NCBI RefSeq assembly: GCF_900104145.1
Contig: NZ_FNLB01000003.1
Span: 5,494 to 69,493, forward strand
Direction of reading: 5' to 3'
Length of the DNA: 64,000 nucleotides
DNA from: Pseudovibrio sp. Tun.PSC04-5.I4
Lineage (GTDB): Bacteria; Pseudomonadota; Alphaproteobacteria; Rhizobiales; Stappiaceae
The notes beneath the pieces were generated by a model. It ran no database searches. It saw nothing but the letters and a program-made list of their open reading frames with translations, and was not told the origin of the DNA. This document shows, in pieces, positions 26,842 to 34,940 of this stretch. The position numbers and the translations under genes were made by a program. The number at the start of each line of letters is the position of its first letter. Positions within the stretch are counted from its first letter, which is position 1.

Positions 26842-27063
26842 TGGCGAGACTTGGACATCTTATCTGGCTTTGCGAAAGACCTTCTAGACTGTCGTGACAC
26901 GGAACGAAGTCTGAGTGACCTGGACTTGGAGGAACTGCAGTTTGCCGTAGACCGAGTGAACAGCCGGGAGCCTTTCACATCCTGGCGTTTTTCACGCAAA
27001 CAGTTGAATGCTTATTTTCGGGAGGGACGACATCGGGAGTTGATGCACCAGCAGTTGATCTGA
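26842..27063 (+). pseudogene. pRiA4b ORF3-type gene, 3' part
   Basis: Continuation of 24793-25238 after the IS3 insertion. It reads RDLDILSGFAKDLLDC and ends RHRELMHQQLI with a stop at 27061-27063. The TGGCG duplication at 26842-26846 marks the junction. Confidence 0.8.
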
Positions 27064-27184
27064 CCTGTCCAGAATCGAGCGATTTTGAACAAGTCGCGGG
27101 GCTCTGTTCAAAACTTAGCTTGACGGGGTATAGGACACAGGTAACATTACGGACACCTATTTCTTTACAGTGCACTGAGCCGAT

Positions 27185-27414
27185 ATGTCCAGAATATTTG
27201 CCTACGCTAGGGTGTCGACCTCCGACCAAGAAACACAAAACCAAGTCGCGGAGATTGAAGCGGCTGGGTTCAAGGTCGAACCACACCGCATTGTTACAGA
27301 AACTATCTCCGGGTCTGTATCCATTGCGCTACGCAAAGGTTTCGCCAGTTTGCTGGAGAAGCTGGAACAGGGGGATGTGCTTATTGTCACCAAGCTTGAT
27401 CGGCTTGGTCGCGA
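27185..27414 (+). pseudogene. Serine recombinase, 5' part, interrupted by IS3
   Basis: It starts MSRIFAYARVSTSDQETQNQ, with the catalytic serine in YARVS, and runs to VTKLDRLGRD. An IS3-family insertion with duplicated CGCGA (27410-27414 and 29018-29022) interrupts the codon after Arg. The 3' part at 29018-29371 completes a normal resolvase of about 190 residues. It was probably the resolvase passenger of the ISKra4-like element. Confidence 0.88.
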
Positions 27415-27486
27415 CCCTCCGTGCCAATAAGTGTGAGACATTCCACTGGCCAAAGTTTACACTTGATGGCGTAGGAGAACGAACCC

Positions 27487-27969
27487 ATGGTTATGCCTTC
27501 ACAGACACCGCTTTCACCCGATACTGGACCTGATGATATTGTGCCCCCGCCACCGCCAACCCGCATGGTGACAGCGCCAGTGCAGCCTACAGCCGAGTTG
27601 ACCGCTATCCCTAAGCGGAGAAGTTTCACAGCCAAATACAAACTGCGCATTCTGGACGAGACGGACCAAGCAGCAGACACAGGTGGTGTTACAGCCATTC
27701 TACGGCGCGAAGGGCTTTATTCTTCTGCGCTAACGGATTGGCGTCGGGCGCGCGCTGCAGGCTCATTGGGATCATTGCAGCCGCGTCAACGTGGCCCACA
27801 AAAAGCACCCGCCAACCCATTACAGGCCGAACTGTCCAAGGCTAACCGTGAAGTTTCAGCACTACGGCGGCGTCTGGACCAGGCGGAAGCCATCCTTGCA
27901 ATCCAAAAAAAAGTGGCGACATTGTTGGACGAGATGGAGCAGACGCCAGAGCGCAGCGGCAAGTCATGA
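27487..27969 (+). CDS. IS3-family OrfA (copy B)
   Basis: 160 residues with the same layout as copy A and a few substitutions (for example TAPVQ for AAPVQ). AGGAG lies 9 bases before the ATG. It overlaps orfB by 4 bases. Confidence 0.9.
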   Translation: MVMPSQTPLSPDTGPDDIVPPPPPTRMVTAPVQPTAELTAIPKRRSFTAKYKLRILDETDQAADTGGVTAILRREGLYSSALTDWRRARAAGSLGSLQPRQRGPQKAPANPLQAELSKANREVSALRRRLDQAEAILAIQKKVATLLDEMEQTPERSGKS

Positions 27970-28979
27970 TGGCCGTCGCGATTGCTCTGCCCTCAGGCAG
28001 CGGCCTGACCTCAGCCGTTTGCTCCGCGCTCTCTTTGTCGCGGGCAAGCGTTTTTCGCCATCGCGCTACATTGGCTGCTCCGCCACGCGCGGTAAAGCCA
28101 CGTCCCCCCTCAGCGCGTGCCTTGCCGGAAAATGAACGGGCTCGGGTACTGGACCATCTGTGTGGGCCCAGGTTTACCGACCAGACCCCCACCGAGGTAT
28201 TCGCCACTTTGCTGGATGAAGGCACCTACCTCTGTTCGATCCGCACGATGTATCGGATACTGGCCGCTCAGGGCGAAGTCATTGAGCGTCGCCGTCAGCG
28301 CACGCACCCTGTCTATCAAAAGCCGGAACTTCTAGCCGAAGCTCCCAATCAGGTCTGGTCTTGGGATATTACCAAGCTGATGGGCCCGGTGAAATGGTCT
28401 TACTTCTATCTCTATGTCATCTTGGACATCTTCAGCCGCCGTGTTGTTGGCTGGCGCATTGAGCAGGCCGAAAGCGCCAGCCAGTTCAAGGAACTGTTCA
28501 TGGATGCGATGGGAAAGCATGCTGTTCCACGCGATCAGTTGACATTGCATGCCGATCGTGGCGGGCCAATGAAGGCAAAGACAACGGCTCTGATGCTGGT
28601 GGATCTTGGTGTGCTCAAATCCCACAGCCGACCCCATACCTCAAACGACAACCCGTTCTCAGAGGCCCACTTCAAGACGCTGAAATATCAGCCCGAATTC
28701 CCCAGGAAGTTTGAAACCATCGAGCAAGCTCGCGACTTTTGCCGCAGATTCTTTGCATGGTACAACGAACAACACCATCATGCAGGCATCGGACTCATGA
28801 CCCCTGATCAGGTCCACTTTGGACAGGCCGAGGCTGTCTATGCCGCACGCCAAGCAACTCTCGAGGCTGCGTTCATCAGTACACCCGAGCGCTTCGTACT
28901 AAAACCGCCAAAACCACCTCAAATCCCGACGGCCGTCTGGATCAATCCACCAAAGCCAGAGAAAGAAAATCAAGCTTAA
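27966..28979 (+). CDS. IS3-family transposase OrfB (copy B)
   Basis: 337 residues. The DDE residues are present in WSWDIT, LHADRG and SEAHFK as in copy A. The few differences (for example DAMGKHAVPRDQ against [12 protein letters not shown]) show that the two copies are diverged insertions rather than one sequence assembled twice. Confidence 0.92.
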   Translation: MMAVAIALPSGSGLTSAVCSALSLSRASVFRHRATLAAPPRAVKPRPPSARALPENERARVLDHLCGPRFTDQTPTEVFATLLDEGTYLCSIRTMYRILAAQGEVIERRRQRTHPVYQKPELLAEAPNQVWSWDITKLMGPVKWSYFYLYVILDIFSRRVVGWRIEQAESASQFKELFMDAMGKHAVPRDQLTLHADRGGPMKAKTTALMLVDLGVLKSHSRPHTSNDNPFSEAHFKTLKYQPEFPRKFETIEQARDFCRRFFAWYNEQHHHAGIGLMTPDQVHFGQAEAVYAARQATLEAAFISTPERFVLKPPKPPQIPTAVWINPPKPEKENQA

Positions 28980-29017
28980 AGTCCAAATGCCACTGTCTCA
29001 AAGTCGTTGACACGTTC

Positions 29018-29371
29018 CGCGATGCCATTGATGTGTCCAGCACTGTGGCACGGCTTGAGCAACTTGGCATTCGCGTTCACTGCCTTGCTCTGGGTGGAGT
29101 GGATCTGACGAGTTCCGCCGGAAAGCTCACCATGGGTGTGATCAACGTAGTCGCCCAGTTTGAGCGCGACCTTTTGATCGAGCGGACACAGGCTGGTTTG
29201 GCGCGCGCAAAATCAGAAGGGAAGACTCTGGGACGCCCACCCGCTCTGTCTGGTGAACAACAAGACATCGTACGCCAAAGGCTGGCCAATGGAGAGAGCA
29301 TCTCTGCTATCGCACGGGACATAAAGACCAGCCGGCAAACTGTCATGAGAGCTCGGGATGCTGCCGGGTAA
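29018..29371 (+). pseudogene. Serine recombinase, 3' part
   Basis: Continuation of 27185-27414. It reads DAIDVSSTVARLEQLGIRV, then VVAQFERDLLIERTQAGLAR (E-helix) and the C-terminal helix-turn-helix ESISAIARDIKTSRQTVMRA, ending at 29371. It cannot be expressed as a complete protein in its present form. Confidence 0.85.
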
Positions 29372-29386
29372 GAAGGGCGAGTAGAG

Positions 29387-30772
29387 ATGGACATTCAGGT
29401 AAAGATAGCGATTACCGCCCCAGATGGGGAGATACATGAATTTAACATTGCCGCTTTTGAAAAGGGGCATGTAGACGCCGCCGAAATCGGACTGACCATT
29501 GAGGAAAGCAAGGAGCTTTTGGTGAAACTGCAACGGGAAATTGTTGCGGCCCAAACAGCGGCGTTTTGCGCTGCACGTTCAACTTGCCCAAGTTGTGCAG
29601 CTAGACTTAGGCGAAAAGGCAGCAAGCGTATTCAATATCGAACCGTCTTTGGCGATATCACCATAAACAGCCCACGCCTCAATCATTGCGGATGCCAGCC
29701 AGGGTCTGCCCAGACCTTCAGCCCACTGACAGAACTACTGCCCGATCATGTCGCGCCGGAAATGCTCTGGCTGGAAACAAAATGGGCCTCGCTGGTCTCA
29801 TATGGCATCACAGTAGATTTGCTTAAAGACGTACTGCCAATCGGGAAGCGTCTGAATGCAGAAACCGTACGCAGGCATTTAGGGCGTGTTGCAAGCCGCA
29901 TGGAGGCTGAGTTGGCCGACGAGCGGTACAGTTTTATCGAAACCTGTGCCTTTGATCGGGAACACCTGCCAAACCCGGAAGGCCCGATCACGGTTGGCAT
30001 CGATGGCGGATATGTGCGATCGCGCGAAAAGGGCCAATCTCATTTTGAGGTCATGGTTGGCAAATCCATCCCCACAGACCAACCAGATCGTTACCTTGGC
30101 CTTGTGCAAAGCCATGATGAAAAACCAAAACGGCGATTGCATGAAGTCCTGAAAGAACAGGGTTGGCAAGAAAATCAGCAAGTCACATTTATGACCGATG
30201 GCGGCGAAACTGTCATCAATATTGCCCGTAATATGGCCCCTGCGTGTGAACATCTTCTGGACTGGTTCCATGTCACGATGCGCATCACCGTGATGGGGCA
30301 ATATGTCAAAGGCCTTGCCCATCTGAACTCGAATGAGGCCGGGGAGATGGCCAGTGCGCTTCGTCAGATCAAAGGGTATCTATGGAATGGCAATCTGCAT
30401 GATGGGCAGGCGGCCATAGATGATTTGGTCATGGACCTTGACGAAATCGAAACGGAATACGCCAGCATTAAGGCCCTACGAAAAGCAGCAGCCGAATTCC
30501 AGACTTACATAGCCAACACCGCCTGGATGATCCCGAACTATGCAGAACGACGACGTTACGGCGAACGTGTTTCTACCGGCTTTGTCGAAAGCACTGTCAA
30601 TACCGTTGTCGGTAAGCGGTTTTGCAAACGCCAGCAGATGCGCTGGTCAAAAACCGGTGCTCATCTCATGCTGCAAACCCGGACACGCACGCTGGATGGC
30701 ACACTGCGCACAAAGTTCCTGCAATGGTATCCCGGCATGAAACCAGACGGGGAAGCCAAAATGGCAGCCTAA
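29387..30772 (+). CDS. ISKra4-family transposase
   Basis: 461 residues. The N-terminal helical region is followed by a zinc-finger-like segment (CPSCAARLRRKGSKRIQYRT, later CGCQPG). The catalytic core includes ITVGIDGGYVRSREK (first acidic site), VTFMTDGGETVINIARNM (second) and RVSTGFVESTVNTVVGKRF (Glu). This arrangement is that of ISKra4-type transposases, which are often annotated as UPF0236-like. The gene ends just before the right terminal repeat. It looks intact and could move its own element. Confidence 0.85.
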   Translation: MDIQVKIAITAPDGEIHEFNIAAFEKGHVDAAEIGLTIEESKELLVKLQREIVAAQTAAFCAARSTCPSCAARLRRKGSKRIQYRTVFGDITINSPRLNHCGCQPGSAQTFSPLTELLPDHVAPEMLWLETKWASLVSYGITVDLLKDVLPIGKRLNAETVRRHLGRVASRMEAELADERYSFIETCAFDREHLPNPEGPITVGIDGGYVRSREKGQSHFEVMVGKSIPTDQPDRYLGLVQSHDEKPKRRLHEVLKEQGWQENQQVTFMTDGGETVINIARNMAPACEHLLDWFHVTMRITVMGQYVKGLAHLNSNEAGEMASALRQIKGYLWNGNLHDGQAAIDDLVMDLDEIETEYASIKALRKAAAEFQTYIANTAWMIPNYAERRRYGERVSTGFVESTVNTVVGKRFCKRQQMRWSKTGAHLMLQTRTRTLDGTLRTKFLQWYPGMKPDGEAKMAA

Positions 30773-30805
30773 TTGCCCCACGCTTTGTTGTACTCTCCCA
30801 CCCTA

Positions 30806-30826
30806 GGCCCTATGGGCACATAGCTG
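30806..30826 (+). repeat. GGCCC...GGGCACATAGCTG motif after the ISKra4-like element
   Basis: GGCCCTATGGGCACATAGCT lies two bases beyond the ISKra4-like right end, in the same orientation as the motif at 22077 and identical to the outer part of the TIR ending at 5431. Confidence 0.65.
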
Positions 30827-31183
30827 AATGAGGATGTTAACCCCACTCGAATTAATGTCGGTAGGTCAATAGGATACGGTCATGTGAGTATATTTTACAC
30901 GTATCCTCAACAGACCCCATGTAGACTGTGGTTTAAGAAGCTGACTGACTTCTTTTTTCACGTGAAGGCGGGGAAAATTGGTTACCCAGGAGTAGGGAAA
31001 TAGTTTTCCTGAGCTAGGGGTGATGAATGACCATCTAAGTAACGTATATCGAAGTACCGTATCTTCTAAGTAGCGGAATGAACGAATATACAGGTAGGGA
31101 AAAATGTTGCCCCACCATGACGCCCTAGCGAACTTGTTTGAACCTCGTGATCCACCTACTGTTAAGTTGAAAGCGAGGTTGCA
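30827..31183. other. Intergenic region with small dyads
   Basis: About 360 bases without a gene. AGGATACG and CGTATCCT (30871-30907) form an 8-bp inverted repeat. TCCTCAACAGACCCC at 30904-30918 matches the outermost 14-15 bases of the Tn3 end but goes no further. The last 100 bases should hold the promoter of the winged-helix gene. Confidence 0.35.
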
Positions 31184-31678
31184 ATGACACAAGCAAACAA
31201 GGAAGTAATTCCTTTTACTGGAACTGCAGGTACGAAGAGTAAAAAGCAATCATCCACAGAGAGGATCTGGGGGAAGGATGTGTGTTCCCATGGATATGCG
31301 GGCGTACCCTCAATCCTTATTAGGTGCCAACAGCGTTTGGGGCTGAACCCTACCCAGATGAACATAATTCTTCAGCTGTTGAACTATTGGCATGATCCGC
31401 GACGCAAGCCATTTCCGCGAAAAAAAGAGCTTGCTGACAGAATTGGCGTTACACCAAAGACAATTCAAAACAATATTAGGGCTTTGGAAGTTGCTGGATT
31501 GATTAGGCGCGAGCAACAAAAAACAGCGGCAGGTGATTGGGGTAGCAATATCTATCATCTCGATGGGCTAGTCGAAAAGGTGAAGAGCTTCGAGCCAGAG
31601 TTCACAAAAGAAAGAGACGAGAGAAAGGCTAAGAAGGAAGAACTTGAAACGCCAAAAGGTAAGCGCAAAAGTAGTTGA
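31184..31678 (+). CDS. Winged-helix DNA-binding protein
   Basis: 164 residues. After a Lys/Ser-rich N terminus there is a domain beginning VPSILIRCQQRLGLNPTQMN, then RKKELADRIGVTPKTIQNNI and VAGLIRREQQ. This is the helix_turn_helix winged-helix type (PF13730-like) common in plasmid and phage replication or control proteins. The C-terminal 30 residues are almost all charged (KERDERKAKKEELETPKGKR). It probably binds DNA and could regulate plasmid replication or the following gene. A specific function cannot be assigned. Confidence 0.75.
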   Translation: MTQANKEVIPFTGTAGTKSKKQSSTERIWGKDVCSHGYAGVPSILIRCQQRLGLNPTQMNIILQLLNYWHDPRRKPFPRKKELADRIGVTPKTIQNNIRALEVAGLIRREQQKTAAGDWGSNIYHLDGLVEKVKSFEPEFTKERDERKAKKEELETPKGKRKSS

Positions 31679-31769
31679 AAAATAATTTACCCCGGCCGCG
31701 TGCATAAGCAGAGACGGTACCGGGGTGTACAACACTTATATACGCTAGGTAGGGAAAATAATCAAGGCA

Positions 31770-32423
31770 ATGTGTGAAGTGCTGCAATATCAAGGGTTTG
31801 AGACTGCTTTGTCACTGGAGAGGTTCGGTCGTTACCTAGAGTGGGCAGGTGGTGATAGAGAGAAGGCAATCTTGTTGTATTCTCTTAATACTCGGATCTC
31901 GGAAGCTTTTTATCCATCTCTGCAGATGTTGGAAGTGTCGTTACGTAATCGTATTCATACAGTAATGACAGACTTATATAATAATAGATGGATCTTTGAT
32001 GAAAGATTGATTTTGAATGCTCGCCATCAAGAACAAATAGCTAGTGCTCGAGAGGATATAAAAGAGAGCAAAAAAGAGGAAACTCCTGACAGAGTTGTAG
32101 CTGAGCTTACTTTCAGTTTTTGGACCGCCATGTTAGGTCCAAGTCATGACGCCCTCTGGAATCAAGGGCTTCATAAAATTGCAAAAAAAGCTGATGGCAA
32201 AGGTCTTCGTCGTAAGGATTTGTCTTCTCCCCTTACTCCGATCCGGGTACTACGCAATCGCATTGCTCACCACGAACCTATAATCGCTTGGAACTTGAGA
32301 AAGCATCACAGCAACATACAGAATATTATTCTCTGGCTTTCTCCTGCCGCCCATGACTGGTGCAACGACCACTGCCGTTTTAATGCTGTTTATCCTACCC
32401 AGCGAATTGAGCTTATCAAGTGA
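31770..32423 (+). CDS. Abi-like protein with HEPN ribonuclease motif
   Basis: 217 residues. It contains YLEWAGGDREKAILLYSLNT, LQMLEVSLRNRIHTVMTDLY and, near the C terminus, PIRVLRNRIAHHEPI. The last carries the R-(4-6)-H motif of HEPN RNases as found in the Abi_2 (AbiD/AbiF) family of abortive-infection proteins. Family members are thought to cleave RNA and stop growth on phage infection, so this may be a defence or addiction gene. The start follows AGGCA closely. No clear antitoxin is beside it; the winged-helix protein upstream is the only neighbour that could regulate it. Confidence 0.75.
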   Translation: MCEVLQYQGFETALSLERFGRYLEWAGGDREKAILLYSLNTRISEAFYPSLQMLEVSLRNRIHTVMTDLYNNRWIFDERLILNARHQEQIASAREDIKESKKEETPDRVVAELTFSFWTAMLGPSHDALWNQGLHKIAKKADGKGLRRKDLSSPLTPIRVLRNRIAHHEPIIAWNLRKHHSNIQNIILWLSPAAHDWCNDHCRFNAVYPTQRIELIK

Positions 32424-32532
32424 AGCTACGAGCTAGAGGTTCCCATTACTCGCTTTCGACCCCTCTAGAGCACCAATAAGAAATAATCGCATTACGTGAC
32501 ATGCCACGGCGTCAGACCATGCTTTTCGCTGT

Positions 32533-32898
32533 AGGCCCCATCGGAAGGTTTGTGCGTAGAATCCAGTTAAGGAGGAACGTACGTATAGCGAACAATGATA
32601 TAGGACCACGCAATAAAACTGTTGCCGAACAACAGGTTGCAAAGACGAGGCATTTTAAGCCAATTTATGATCTTGGGCAGGCAACTCTACCTGTCTCAAA
32701 ATCGACCGTTATAGAGGCATAAGCCGCCGAGCCTTGCCAAGTGTCAAAATGACCCGTTATTGTGTCTCTAAACCTGTCTTTTTACGTTCTCCGTCCTAAA
32801 ACTGACGTTAGACCTTTAAGAGAATTTAGACCAGCAGCAAGGTTTCTCATTTGTTCTCCCTTAGCGGGATCGTACGCACAAACCTTCCGACTGGGCCT
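32533..32898. mobile_element. 366-bp MITE-like unit with 46-bp inverted repeats
   Basis: The left arm (32533-32578) and the reverse complement of the right arm (32853-32898) match at about 38 of 46 positions. Both contain TCGGAAGGTTTGTGCGTA. There is no coding capacity inside. It looks like a non-autonomous element or a relic transposon end pair. The ends begin AGGCCC, like the TIR at 4222. Confidence 0.55.
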
Positions 32899-32918
32899 TA
32901 ATGGGGTTAAGTCCGGCT

Positions 32919-32955
32919 CAGTGCAGGATAGTACGTTTAGGTTTACCCTGCACTG
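32919..32955. terminator. 9-bp-stem hairpin
   Basis: CAGTGCAGG (32919-32927) pairs with CCTGCACTG (32947-32955) around a 19-base loop. No clear T run follows on either strand, so terminator function is tentative. Confidence 0.3.
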
Positions 32956-33440
32956 CTTGTCTTAAAACAAAAAATGTCATCCAAGGGTGACAAAAATGAC
33001 AGTCACATACTTAATACAACACCAACACACTTAGAATCTCTTGTAATTAACAAAATGTTGCAAGGCTCTAGCGAGCCATACTTTACTCATAATCTGACAG
33101 TGGCTACGCCACTGAGAACGCTTTTGATTACAGAAAATCGCAGCTAAATTTGTGCGATTTCACCCACTAGAACCTGCTGATGTACAGCCAAAAAAGAGCA
33201 ATACTACACAGTCTAGAAGGCTACACGTCTAAGTTTGAAGCAGTCCGGGAGGAACCTAAACCAGACCGCAAATCTCATCTGAGATTTTTGCACAGTATCC
33301 GATTCTATCCCTTGTTGTGAGATCGGCCTATGTTTGCCTTGCACAGTTTTGTTGAGTTAGTCGTTCCACTCGCCTTGGTATGCAGCGAGCAGTTAAGTTA
33401 TTGTAATTATTGAAAATAATCATTTTTGTTACTCTTTTGA

Positions 33441-33472
33441 TATTATTCGTTAACGAGCATTAACTAATAATA
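33441..33472. promoter_or_regulatory. 32-bp imperfect palindrome upstream of repA
   Basis: TATTATTCGTTAA and TTAACTAATAATA are inverted arms matching at 12 of 13 positions around CGAGCA. The core GTTAACGAGCATTAAC (33449-33464) resembles a degenerate parS. It lies about 95 bases before the repA start and could be an operator for RepA/RepB autoregulation or an extra partition site. Confidence 0.5.
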
Positions 33473-33566
33473 TGTTGACTAAACGTGGTATTTTCGTAAC
33501 TTTGCAACGAAATGTTGATTTTGCCTGTTTTGATACAAACTAGGTGCTGCGATAGGGTTGTTGGCG

Positions 33567-34940
33567 ATGACAGAATTGATTGAGTCCGAAGTTATGCTTC
33601 TTCCAGAAGGAAGTTTGGAGAGCACAGTTTATTCTGACCTAACTAACCTACAAAGGGTTACGCAGATTACCGCTGAACATGCGCGCGCTCCACATAAAGA
33701 AAAATTACTTCGTCACTTCACTCCTAAAGAGGCTATTCAGTATCTTGGAATGGCGTCAACCAGCCAGCTAGCTCAATTTGCTGATAAAATAGGACTTGAG
33801 TTGGTGCGAGATGCCAGTGGGCGTTATCGCCAGTATACACTCAGTGATCTGAATGCCGTGCGACAATTTTTGAGTGCAAAGCACGGGGAAACAACAACTC
33901 GGGCGCTCAAGTTTAATCCGCGTAGACGAACGGGTGACGAACTCTCGATTATCGCCTGTGCAAACTTCAAAGGCGGATCTGCAAAGACCACAACCTCGGT
34001 ACATCTGGCTCATTACCTCGCACTCAAAGGCTATCGCGTTCTGGTACTAGACTTGGACCAGCAGTCGTCAGCGTGTTCGATGTTTGGGGTCGATCCTGTT
34101 CTAGAGCCTGAAGACAATCTGCTAGGTAGCGCTCTTCGGTATGAAGATCCATGTCCGATTGAACAGGTTATTCGGCCTACATATTTCGAAGGGATCGATT
34201 TGGCGTTTGGTGGTCAATGGATTTCTGAATGGGAACAAGATACTCCTCGCGTCATAACAGAGGCAAAGTACCATGCGGACTACGCTCGCCAGCAGCTTGA
34301 GCTAATCGAAGAAGAACTAGATGAAGATTCAATTCCAGCTGCGCGATTGGCTGAATTGGAAGATTTTCGAAGCCAGCACCTTATCACATTGGAAGATGCT
34401 ACAGAGAAAAAGCTATACTTTCAGCGATTGAGAAAGGTTCTTGGACCAATTGAGCACAACTATGATGTGGTTATCTGTGACACGAGCCCAACGATTAACT
34501 TCCTTTCCCAAGCCACGATTGGTGCAGCCGACCACCTTTTGATTACAGTTCACCCAGAATGGCTTGATATCAAATCAATGGAACAATATTTGACTGCGCT
34601 GTTCAGGCACCTATCCGATCTGCGTTTGGCAGCGGAAAGCGTCGGTTTGAATGCAGCCTATGTGGGCCGGACGTTAAACTATCTCATCACTCGCCATGAC
34701 CCGTATGATGTTACCGAAAAGAACATTGCGGACATGATGCGAGCCTACTTGTCTGGTGTGCTCGATAACGTAATGGTCAAGTCATCAGCAATCTCGGAGG
34801 CTGGACTTTCGGAGCAATCTATCTATGAGGCGGATCGTAAGGATTTTACTGCGAAAACCTATGATCGTGCAAAATCCGCAATGGATGATGTGAACTCAGA
34901 GATTGAGCAAATTATGTTGAAACGCTGGGGGCGTGTCTGA
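33567..34940 (+). CDS. repA: Partition ATPase RepA (ParA family) of a repABC replicon
   Basis: 457 residues from the ATG at 33567; an in-frame TTG lies three codons earlier. It has an N-terminal winged-helix segment (LRHFTPKEAIQYLGMASTSQ), then the deviant Walker A box CANFKGGSAKTTTSVHLAHY at about residue 135, VLVLDLDQQSSACSMFGVDP, and a Walker B-like VVICDTSPTINFL. RepA with RepB moves plasmid copies to the cell halves and represses the repABC promoter. It is followed by repB with a one-base TGATG overlap, the standard repABC arrangement. Confidence 0.95.
   Translation: MTELIESEVMLLPEGSLESTVYSDLTNLQRVTQITAEHARAPHKEKLLRHFTPKEAIQYLGMASTSQLAQFADKIGLELVRDASGRYRQYTLSDLNAVRQFLSAKHGETTTRALKFNPRRRTGDELSIIACANFKGGSAKTTTSVHLAHYLALKGYRVLVLDLDQQSSACSMFGVDPVLEPEDNLLGSALRYEDPCPIEQVIRPTYFEGIDLAFGGQWISEWEQDTPRVITEAKYHADYARQQLELIEEELDEDSIPAARLAELEDFRSQHLITLEDATEKKLYFQRLRKVLGPIEHNYDVVICDTSPTINFLSQATIGAADHLLITVHPEWLDIKSMEQYLTALFRHLSDLRLAAESVGLNAAYVGRTLNYLITRHDPYDVTEKNIADMMRAYLSGVLDNVMVKSSAISEAGLSEQSIYEADRKDFTAKTYDRAKSAMDDVNSEIEQIMLKRWGRV

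Larger units (their letters stand above)
27415..29017 (+). mobile_element. IS3-family element, copy B
   Basis: 1603 bp with the same ends as copy A, flanked by the 5-bp duplication CGCGA. The orientation is opposite to copy A, so with only 573 bp between them the two form a large inverted repeat. Confidence 0.93.
22407..30803 (+). mobile_element. ISKra4-like element expanded by nested insertions
   Basis: Left end (about 22407-22434) and right end (about 30776-30803) are inverted repeats sharing GGGAGAG(C/T)AC(C/A)ACAAAG and then CGTGGGG. In order the element held a pRiA4b ORF3-type gene, a resolvase gene and the ISKra4-type transposase. It was then invaded by an IS21-family element (22456-24773) and two IS3-family copies (25239-26841 and 27415-29017). 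Removing these leaves about 2.9 kb. The exact left border is uncertain by a few bases, and target duplications were not resolved. Confidence 0.65.
32424..33440. other. 1-kb non-coding region upstream of repA
   Basis: No convincing gene. It contains a 366-bp unit bounded by 46-bp inverted repeats (32533-32898), a hairpin at 32919-32955, a dyad CAGTGGC/GCCACTG at 33098-33114 and an AAATCGCA/TGCGATTT dyad at 33135-33160. The latter structures sit where control elements of the rep operon could lie. Confidence 0.45.

Noticed and set aside
30904..30918. Tn3 end remnant (matches the outer 14-15 bases of the Tn3 TIR)
   Set aside because: The match stops after about 15 bases and there is no partner or adjacent transposon gene; it may be chance.
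32424..33566. Small open frames of 60-75 codons in the repA upstream region
   Set aside because: They have no ribosome-binding sites or family resemblance, and several fall inside the inverted-repeat unit.
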